From Thelephora terrestris (lineage: Eukaryota > Basidiomycota > Agaricomycetes > Thelephorales > Thelephoraceae): a stretch of DNA of 64,000 nt. Where the stretch lies: assembly GCA_015956445.1 (NCBI GenBank), contig WIUZ02000011.1, positions 248,001-312,000 on the forward strand, read 5' to 3'. How positions within the stretch are numbered: the stretch's first letter is position 1; each line of letters starts with the position of its first letter. Positions 55,802 to 64,000 of the stretch are shown here, piece by piece. The position numbers and the translations under genes are program-made. A model generated the notes under the pieces. The model did not search any database, was not told where the DNA came from, and saw nothing but the letters and a program-made list of their open reading frames with translations.

Positions 55802-57385
55802 TCAAGCCGATAGGAAGAGATGCCTTCGAGCGGACCGATCAGCCTCCCAGATGTCACTGAACTCTGGAACACCTGGTCCCACATCTCCATCACCGGGTGA
55901 CTGCTCGGCAGCACTATCGACGTAGTCGACGAGTGACCCTCCATCTCCCTCGTCGGACCCCTGGGCGGAATCCTGTCTTGCGAGTCGAAGCTGGTGGCGA
56001 AGCTGGATCTCCGACTCGACCTGTCGGTAGGGACGGTTGACCCGATAACGGAACTCTCGTCCCCCACCTCGACCAGACTGGTCACCATCCGACTCAACTG
56101 GACGTGGGTATGGGTTAGCCGACGGAGCCATGCGATGAGCAACACGGCGTCGAGAGCGTTTACAACGCTGCCCTGTTGTCACCGGACGTACCTCAATGGC
56201 CCTCGGAACATCTTCAGCCCGGTCGACTTCCATGACCTCATCCTCAATCTTGACCAGCTGACTGATCGGCTGCAACGGGCACCGCCGACAGTTCTCCTTG
56301 TCGGACTCGGCCAACGTGGAAGCCGGAGCCGGAGTCGGAACGGGAACCGCGTTCTCTATCGGAGGTGTCGCATAGGACGACGGGTTAGGCGATGGGAGTA
56401 CCACCTCATTGGCGTACTCCAGCTCGAACGGAACGTCGGCAGTCCCCTGACCGACCAACTTCGGACCCTCCTTGCAGTTGCAGGTCTTATCCTGCAAGGA
56501 CGCGACCTGCGCCGTCAACACAGCAACCCGTCTAAAGAACCTCTCAGTCATTGCATAAACCTGCAAAGGCTGAAAGCACCTTTTCATCCCTCCTGGCCAG
56601 TGCCCCTTTGATGTTGTTGTCCCGAACCTTCAGCCCGGCAATCAACTCTTGATGGTTAGCAACCATCGCCTCCAACGCCTCGTTTGTCCCCTGCTGGAAG
56701 GCGGCCAGAGTCTCCTTCATCAGAAGACCCTCCGCCGACAGACGAAGGACGTCGGCCTTCGCTTCCTTCACCTCGCGCTCCAATCGTTCAACCTAGGCAG
56801 TTTGGTTAGTCGAGAGTCATACTCGAATATCCAAACGGAGAACCTACCTTACTCTCCCCCTCCCGAACGAGCGACCACAACAGTGTCGCAGCGGCGGTAG
56901 CGTGACGGACGGCCCGAGGAACGGTTGCCCCGTGCTCCAATAGGTCCTGATCGTAGATCCCCCTCTGCAGGGTGTACCAGAGCTCCTTCTTGATCGGATG
57001 CTCCAATTCCCCGAACCTACCCCTCATTCAGAAGACCACCTTCTCGGTGATCATGGTCCGGACCCAGAGCTCATCGTCCCAGGTCAATCCCATCAAATGA
57101 GGGATCGTCTCCCTGAGACGTTCGGCGTCCACCTCGTTGACGATCTCCAAGATCTAGAAGCCGTTAGCTGGACATCAACGCCCAAAAGAACGTAACCTCT
57201 ACCTAGAGGAAGGCGTTAGTGCTAACACAAGAAGCTCTAAATCTCCCCCATACCTGGTCATCCGTGGTATAGGGAGTTCCAGCTGCACAGGCGTAGGACT
57301 TGCGGGCGGCGACACGACGGTCGATACGGGAGATGGTGGAGATGCCATTGGCGACTTTGTAGGTATGGTTGTTGGGGAAAGACAT
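55802..57385 (-). pseudogene. Coiled-coil gene carried antisense in unit E, broken
   Basis: It starts at 57385 (MSFPNNHTYK) and has the same exon plan and motifs as unit A (EREVKEAKADVLRL, CNC, EDEVMEVD). The copy is broken about once. It is treated as a fossil. Confidence 0.6.
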
Positions 57386-58306
57386 GTTGGTAAGATGTGG
57401 GGAAGTTGCTGGTGTTGCTGATCAAGGATGGCTCCAAGAAGACGTCCTTCTTATAGCCTAGATCAGTGACCCTTCACGTGACCTACCTCGACGAACCTCA
57501 TTGGTCCGGGTCACATCAACTTCCGCCCCTGTACCATCATCGTTGGCTTACTACATCAAGCTGACACCTCAGCCCGCGGGACGGCCTTGGAAGAACTTCG
57601 TTCCGGAACGCCTAGAACGCGCGTGCACTAAAAATAGGTCTCAAGACCCTGATGACCCCTTTATGACATCACGAACCCCTTTTTACGACCCCTCATGACT
57701 TTACAATTACGATCAACCCTGGACCCTGATCACACACGTGGACAGTCACATCACAGTCTCCTAACCGGAGGAAGGAATCGCCGTTATTCGGAAGGAGTGC
57801 CTTAGACTCTTTTCGGTTAGCCAAGCGAATGTGGAAGTAGCCGTTAGCGTGAAACACCGGCGAATCTGTAATCCCTCATGTCCCATGAGTCTAGGCTCGA
57901 CCTCCTCATGTTCGGACGTACGTTGAGGTTGCCACTAGTCCGTGATGCTGTTACCGCCTACAGACAACAAGGGATGTTTGCATGGCTCTACTCCCGAATC
58001 CGCTGGTACAACTATGTAAAGGGAGATTGCCACCTGACCCTTGGGTGTGATCCCCAGGTACGAACCTTCATGACCCCATGCCCCTCTTTCTTTTAGGACT
58101 AGTGTTATCTTTACCCCTATGTTTCATCCGGACATTCCTTATCTTTTATGCAATCCTTCACACGCTAGTAAGGCCCTTTGTCCTTTATTCTCCCACGCGT
58201 CATATTTGTTCGCTTCCCTTACTTAGCGTTCTCACACTCCTTATCTCCCTTTGTTCGGACTTGATAAGGGTATATTAGGGTATTGACGTCATGGCCACTC
58301 CTTTAG

Positions 58307-58312
58307 TATAAG
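58307..58312 (+). promoter_or_regulatory. LTR-like TATA box of unit E
   Basis: TATAAGTAGCAACTGTGG is conserved in units C and E, and in inverted orientation in B. It precedes an R/U5-like tail that ends in CCTGACA. Confidence 0.5.
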
Positions 58313-58764
58313 TAGCAACTGTGGCTGTATCGTAGTACCTTAGTTTTGTTACCTCAGGAAATCCTCTGCCCTTCTCAGCCCAGTTGCAGTTAAGGACAAG
58401 TCAGAGTTTCTTGTTTGATCCAAGACCTCCCCATCTGCTCTCCCTCCCGCTCTGCGCGTCAACTGCGCCTCGTAACTATAGAACCCCAGCGTTCATATTA
58501 GAACACCTCAAGCGTCCAGTCAATCACCTGGTGGAGTCATCAATCCTGTTGTAGGGATAAACCCTTGTCTGTTAAACCGAACGAAGTACGGTTTAGGTTG
58601 GGTTTCTCTTTAGGATTTCGACCTGACTTGTAGTGACCTCGGACAACCTACCGGAAGAATAGAGACGTGATCGTTCTCTCACAAGCTAGTTGGACTAGTG
58701 AGTACTCTGCGGAGTCGGCTCAGTGCACTGGTAGTTGTTGGGGTAGAGTGGCCCTGACAAGCAG

Positions 58765-59815
58765 AGGGCGAAGGAAGAGACTGAGGATGATTAATCTGAG
58801 ATAGATACAGCTTGTATTTATATTCGTAGCTAGGTAGGCCGCTTGGATCTATCAATGTCTTGAAAGAAAAGTGTATACGACAAAGCATTGATGCCATCAT
58901 AGTGGTGTGTTCCAGTCGTGCTTTTGCCATTTCATGGCAGGCTGACTTGACCTACCATGACACGGTACTCCTACTATGACCCATCCACACAAGGCCTCAG
59001 GTTGAATGGTTTCATGGTTCGTTCTCCTGATATGCTTTGCAATATACTGCCACCTCCAGGATTACAATTGCCACCACCACTGCTCCGCCGACCGCCATCC
59101 TCCACCTCCTGAACAAAGTTGATGCTTGTTCCCTCCTGCTAACTCACACAACTACAGAAAGGCCATCCCTTCTCGATGACATCCAACTATTCCTGGATCC
59201 TTCAATCAGCACTCAGGTTAATCACACGCTCTCTATCAGCCCTCACCCCTACTTGCTGAGGGCTTACTGGAGTGGGACCTACATCCCCTGCAGAACGTGT
59301 CCCCTTTGAGTGGGAGGATGGTTTCAAACCCCCCCAGCCTCTCTGTCACACACATCTGGTGCCTGAATCCCCACCGCCTATTGAACTATCCCATTGAGTT
59401 CCTGACAAATAACCCATAATTCATAGCCTTCCCATGCTCTTGAACCTGCCCACCTGGAGGGGATGGTGGCAATGCAGGACAGTATGTAATGTGATTTGCA
59501 AGGGATTAAGTTACGAAGGGATCTCTCAATGTAAGGTTTGTAAGATTAGTAGGTTGTTAGAGCATGAAACAAAGTGATTTCACAAGTTCCGTATTACGAT
59601 CGAACACTACAAACTTTGCTAGAGGTTGTGGGCCATGCCCCTTGTCAGCTCTACTATTTAGAATCGGAAAGGGCCCATGGAGCCCACCAACCGTTCCCAT
59701 CATGACCGATGATGATTGGATTGTAATCTCAGATTGCTTCCGACACTGGGTCCGGCTCTGAGGGATACACATCACACGTCCCCTTTGAGGGGCTTGGGGG
59801 ACAGTAACGCTTCCC
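58765..59815. other. No gene recognised
   Basis: The stretch between unit E and the integrase gene has only short frames. A coding start MTDDDWIVISDCF near 59701 is too short to call but could be an upstream exon of the next gene. Confidence 0.4.
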
Positions 59816-61915
59816 ATGTCCGCTCCAGTCCTTATCCCATTGGCACTCCCCTCTCTCCCTCCCTCCCCCTCTGCTCCATGGTCAGCCGATGTTACTGAGG
59901 CCCACTGTGGACTAAGTGCAGCATTTTTGGCTTCACGACGGGCTGTAAATCTCGATGAATCCGACCCTGTCCGGCTCGGCCACCATATCAAACAGGCAGA
60001 GACGTTCATGACAACAATAATTGATGTCCTTGGCTCCCAGACAGAGAGCCCTCTCCCATCCAGCTACATCAGGACAATCAGGGATTCCATGGCACTGCTC
60101 ATTAGTGGACTACATGCAGCCCAAGATCGGGCAACATCGGTGTAGGTCAGCCCCCATTCGTATCATGGCTCATAGCTCATCCCCAGAATAGTGAAGCCTT
60201 GAGAGTCTCAAGGATTGAGGTGGTCACGGTTGAGAAATGTGGGGGGCGTGGTCGCCCCAGGAAGGTCATCTCAGAAGAATTCCTCAGGGAGGCTTTTAGG
60301 CCAGGGCGAAATATTGGCATCCCAAAGCTGGCATCATCACTTGGTATCCACATAAGCACAGTCAAGAGATACATGTGTCAATATGGGATAGAGCGACAGC
60401 CATTCTCAACTATGTCGGACTCCTCACTTGATGTGGCTGTTAAGGAGTATAAGGCAGTCCATCCAAACACAGGGATTCGGTATATTCGTGGCTACCTCTC
60501 TCAGCAAGGGATGCGTGTCCAACGGGAACGGATTGTTGCCTCTCTCAGCCGAGTCGACAGTGTTGCAAAGGTCATGTTTCAGAGAAAGGCCATCAAGCGC
60601 CGTGAATATGAGTCCAGCAGGCCAAACACCCTATGGCATGTTGACGGGCATCATAAGCTTGGGCCCTGGGGCATTGTGGTTCATGGATTTGTTGATGGGT
60701 ATGATAGGATGGTACGTTGGCATCATGCCCTCAGAAGAAAGACAACATTGATCTCCCATCCCTCACCAGATCACAGGCATGCGTGTTGACACACGCAACA
60801 CAGCACAGACTGTTCTCAAGCTCTTCCTCGATGCCATCGAGGAGTTTGGGTGTCCCTATCGTGTTAGGGGAGACAGGGGGTCAGAGAATGTTGACCTATG
60901 TACATGGATGATTATGTACCGCGGTCCAAATCGCGCTTCATTCATGTGGGGAACGTAGGTGACACCTCAGAAGCATTGTCATATATTGAACGGTAACCAT
61001 ATGCATACAGCTCTACAAATAATACCCGGATCGAGAGGATGTGGCTTGAGATTGGCCGCCACTTTGCCCGTAGCTGGAGGGCCTTCTTTACCCGCCTTAA
61101 AAGGCTTCATCGCCTTGATAGGCAGAATCCCCACCATATCTGGCTCCTTCATACCCTCTTCCTTGAGGATATACAACATGACTGCAAGGAGTTTATCAAG
61201 GACTGGAACAACCACCCCATATCTGGAAAGGGGACGAACATGAGCCCAGTGGTATGTACCAAATGCGAAAGTCTCAGTCCTGCTTAGTGCCCAACATCCA
61301 ATAGGATCTCCGGCTGTTGGGCCAGACCATGCATGGCGTGTATGATGCAGTGGATGACATAGATCCAGATCTACTACACCACTATTATGGTACTGGCTCT
61401 GGGTCTGGGTCTAGCTCTAGTTCTACATCGTCATCCCACAGCTCTGATCAGAGCCCAACTCCAGCAATGGTGTGGGATCAGATAGCGATGGTGTTGGCAG
61501 CTCCAATACCGATGATGACTCTAACTCAGATACCGATGGGGATCTGATGGATGGGTCTGGACCTGGATCAGCAGGCTCGTGGAGGGATATTGCCCAAGTG
61601 ATTGCCGCAGCACAGGGTCGGAATGTCCGACATGAGGCAGCAGGGGTTGCTCCGTCCATGATGCCCCCCATGAACACAGATGAAGGTCAAGTTTTTACAC
61701 ACGCCCTAGATGATGCCCTCTTGTCAGAGGATTACCCAGCAGGATTCAATCTGAATGATGAGTATGAATCGTCAGAGTCATACAGGACTGGACATTCATC
61801 AAGGCCCTTAGTCATTCCCCTCCCCCATGACATATGGTTCCCTCGAATTGTAGTGTGGTGTAAGGCTCTAGATCTTCTGATGCGCATTGAAACATGTAGG
61901 GATTACATAGCATAG
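59816..61915 (+). pseudogene. Integrase-type (rve/DDE) gene with HTH, Agaricomycete family
   Basis: The order is a helical N-terminal region (59816-60145), a helix-turn-helix (IPKLASSLGIHISTVKRYM), then the integrase core: NTLWHVDGHHKLGPW (first Asp), YRVRGDRGSENVDL (second Asp) and RIERMWLEIGRHFARSW (Glu). A Ser/Asp-rich region and a C-terminal PLPHDIWFPRIVVW follow, as in the basidiomycete Integrase core domain proteins. Such genes are related to Ginger-like or retroelement integrases and are often found without a partner polymerase. This copy is a fossil with a few apparent breaks. It is the only integrase-type gene in the window, but nothing links it physically to the TG..CA units. Confidence 0.65.
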
Positions 61916-62285
61916 TAGTACGTAAATGGACTGCCCGGTGTATTCCCATTCAACCACTGTCACATCGTTCAACCATTATCCTGTTAGTAAAAGGTTAGCA
62001 AAGAGAACCCAATTCGACCCCACAGTATACGTAAATGGTCACATTGATGTGTACAGGATGACTGGCATATGTAATGGGGTTACGCTGCCCTACCTAGATG
62101 ATCTGCAAAACACTCTGAAAGAATCACAAAGGGATAGGCATGAGTGAAGGCAAGAGATAGTCCATGACGTAAACTAAAAAGAGGGGGGGGGGCGAGATTG
62201 CAGGAGGTTCACCTCAAGGGTGGAGAGCAAAAGAACAACAGAGATCTCTGGAAGCCTTGTCACTAGATACCCCAAAAGTGTCACA
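61916..62285. other. Spacer between converging genes
   Basis: No gene is seen. A G run lies near 62185. Confidence 0.5.
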
Positions 62286-63402
62286 TCACTCAGCCATCTT
62301 CACTTCATCATCTGAAATGTCCCCTGCCGCCAGCATACCACGCTCCTCAACCATGAGGAGTTTCACTGCCCCATCAGTAATCTTCGCTTCAGCCTTCCAG
62401 GCAGGCTTTCCGGTTGCACCTGTGATTGTTTGGGTTATACACTTCCCCATCATTCCAGGGACCTTTGCATTCGTGACACCATCCCTTACATCCTGGAGCC
62501 GACTGGCATCCTTGCCATTGGTCCCCAGGAGTTGTGGCACAACTTCTGAAGCCCAGAAGCTCCTCCAGGACGCAGAACACAGAGTGCGACTTGTGCCTAA
62601 GCATGTCCCCTGATCATGAATGTCAGGTGGTGGTGTGCAGAGGGCGGTGCGTGTATCAAGGAGTCTCTCCTTCATCCGGCCAATGGCACCAATATCCATG
62701 ATGGACATGTGGAGTATAATGTCCAGGTTGACTGACCAGCTGGAGAGTGATATGTCAGGGCTGGCCAAGGCCCTGACTGCCGGGCTGATGAGGGCAGGGA
62801 TACCATACTCTCGGGCAACACCAAGGACAACGGCAGGGTGAATGTTACCACTCTCAAACTTCCGCTTGAAGTGGTCAAACGCGTAGTTGTACAGGCTTTG
62901 AACCGACCAACGCCTGGAGATTGATATTGCACGTAAGAGGGTGTCCTGTGAGGGGTCCGGATTGTAGCTGGCATCATGCCCAATTTGTAAGTGATATCTC
63001 AACGATGGAGGGAAATAGACCTACTCTATCTGGAACCATAGGAGGACCTCAAAGTCCGCACATGTGACTGATGAAGGGAGGAAGATGGGGCAATCGTCTG
63101 AGGTCCCCTCCTCAGGGCTTGTGATGCCTGAAATTGAGAAGGCAGAAGCAAAGAAGTTGCTCACTCGGCTAAGGGAGTGAGCCGATTGTCTGTAGAGGGT
63201 ATCCTCTGCCTGCACAATAAATCGCGGTGTGATAGTGAACATGACAAATGGAACCCACCCGCAGGATTACAGGATCCCTTAGTGTTTTGCCTGTGTCGTA
63301 AAAGTGTGCATGCCGAATCGCCTGACCATTCCGTCTAATCACCCACTGCTCTTGTGAGTTTTGTGTCGGTGGAGGCGTCAGCGGCATGGTGATATCTGTC
63401 AT
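62286..63402 (-). CDS. BTB/POZ-fold protein
   Basis: The start at 63402 (MTDITMPLTPP) is preferred to an upstream in-frame Met because it matches the usual short N-terminus. Exon 1 is 63402-63259. Exon 2 starts at 63209 (AEDTLYRQSAHSLSRVSNFF, PIFLPSSVTCADFEVLL), which is the BTB fold: V.D..Y.V....L...S..F, and I.L...V...DFE.LL. A short intron around 62962-63031 leads to exon 3, with TLLRAISISRRWSVQSLYNYA, HPAVVLGVAREYGIPALISPA and CSASWRSFWASEVVPQLLG. This is typical of large basidiomycete BTB families. A role as a protein-interaction or ubiquitin-ligase adaptor is the family's usual one, but the ligand is unknown. It looks intact. Confidence 0.7.
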
Positions 63403-63639
63403 TCTGGATGGGAAGTGTGAAAGGTGGGGGATGAGAGATGGCATGCGCAGCCCACGTTCTCTTTTATCTCATCCTGTATGATCGCCCCATCACGTGATCT
63501 ATGTCTACCCATTGCCATGGACCACATAAAGCAGGATTCCGCCTTCTCCTCTCATCATCTCCTCTTTCCCTCCTCTCAACATTCACCCCCACACTCCTTT
63601 TCCTTCCCTATTCCCACCATCCCCAGGGTTTCCCTCCCA

Positions 63640-64000
63640 ATGCCTTTGATCTGCCTTGGATCTTCAGATGAAGACGTCGACTGTGAATGTGTGGCCTTTG
63701 TTCCCAGGAAGTCAAGGAAGTCGAGGTGCAAGGAATGCAATCATAGCCTGGCCTCGCACTCCGATCCCCCTGCCACCCAATCCCATGAGCATATTGCTGT
63801 TGCAGCAACTCAACGGGACCACAACAAGTATGTTGATCGTCTAGCTAAGTCCCTCAAGGCCTCTGCCACACATGAGAAGGCGAGGAAGGAAACCCTGCAG
63901 GGCTTCCGTCCAACCCCATCGGCTTCGGTGAGTCCATTATCTCTCTATTCCACCACCTGCTAACCCCACATCTGACGCCATCAGTCCAATGCCCCATCCA
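63640..64000 (+). CDS. Start of a Cys-rich, transposase-associated-type gene, runs off the window
   Basis: It starts MPLICLGSSDEDVDCECVAF at 63640 with a CxC..C..C cluster (DCECVAF, RCKECNH) and an Arg/Lys-rich link. Exon 1 ends at 63927 before a GTGAGT donor. The intron 63928-63984 ends CATCAG, and the next exon begins at 63985. The layout (short Cys cluster, then helical region) is like the N-termini of several Agaricomycete transposon-linked genes, but the diagnostic part lies outside. It is divergent from the BTB gene. Confidence 0.4.

Larger units (their letters stand above)
55483..58759 (+). mobile_element. LTR-like unit E (family 1), 3277 bp, duplication AGCAG
   Basis: This is the cleanest single copy. 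It starts TGTCAGGAACATGG, ends GTGGCCCTGACA, and is flanked by AGCAG (55478-55482 and 58760-58764). A TATAAG box at 58307-58312 lies about 450 bp before the 3' end in the LTR-like sense. The carried gene is on minus. The ends share only a 7-bp inverted motif and no direct repeat, so the unit is not itself a two-LTR element. It carries about one or two breaks in its gene. Confidence 0.9.

Noticed and set aside
55483-58759. Reading unit E as a full LTR retrotransposon with two LTRs
   Set aside because: Its two ends share no direct repeat, and no reverse transcriptase, protease or integrase lies within.

Overview
The window looks like repeat-rich accessory sequence from a mushroom-type basidiomycete (Agaricomycetes). 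The grounds are Plavaka and KDZ/CxC2 DNA transposases, a FunK1-type kinase gene, an RNase H1 N-terminal-domain gene, a basidiomycete-style BTB gene, a BET bromodomain fragment, and many introns of about 50-60 bp with GT-AG ends. I saw no bacterial operon logic, rRNA, tRNA or CRISPR. I do not name a species.

Layout. 1-5.3 kb: the tail of a TG..CA unit of family 1 (unit A), a BET bromodomain gene fragment, and a truncated family-2 unit (G) carrying a small CACAG-ended MITE. 5.8-8.9 kb: a decayed Plavaka transposase gene. 9.35-12.3 kb: a large foldback element with arms of about 1.16 kb and a loop rich in telomere-like TTAGG(G). 12.86-13.8 kb: an intact four-exon RNase H1 N-terminal-domain gene. 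14.8-17.5 kb: a divergent TG..CA unit (P). 19.0-23.7 kb: a KDZ transposase gene interrupted by an 840-bp MITE. 24-29.6 kb: purine-rich DNA with tandem modules and no supported gene. 29.6-44.35 kb: one 5'-truncated LINE with a poly-A tail, split by a stack of nested insertions (a MITE J holding unit H; unit B holding units C and F; a solo LTR at B's edge). 47.5-48.9 kb: an intact FunK1-like kinase gene with altered catalytic residues. 49.2-51.6 kb: a zinc-finger gene. 52.9-54.8 kb: an unknown gene interrupted by a MITE. 55.5-58.8 kb: a cleanly bounded family-1 unit (E). 59.8-61.9 kb: an integrase-type gene. 62.3-63.4 kb: a BTB gene. 63.6 kb to the end: the start of a Cys-rich gene.

The most unusual feature is a set of at least four related families of TG..CA units, 2.3-3.3 kb long. 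They carry 5-bp target duplications and TGTCAG..CTGACA-like ends. In the orientation that ends ..CCTGACA, each dated unit has an LTR-like TATA region 255-800 bp before its 3' end. On the opposite strand each carries a gene, usually spliced, with its own TATA box and a coiled-coil, Cys-pair and acidic/Arg-rich layout. The simplest reading is solo LTRs of an unusual Ty3-like lineage with an antisense gene embedded in U3. A TGT..ACA DNA element moved by an integrase-type recombinase is the main alternative. The insertions nest cleanly, so their order can be read from target duplications: LINE first, then J and B, then H in J, and C, F and the short solo LTR in or beside B.
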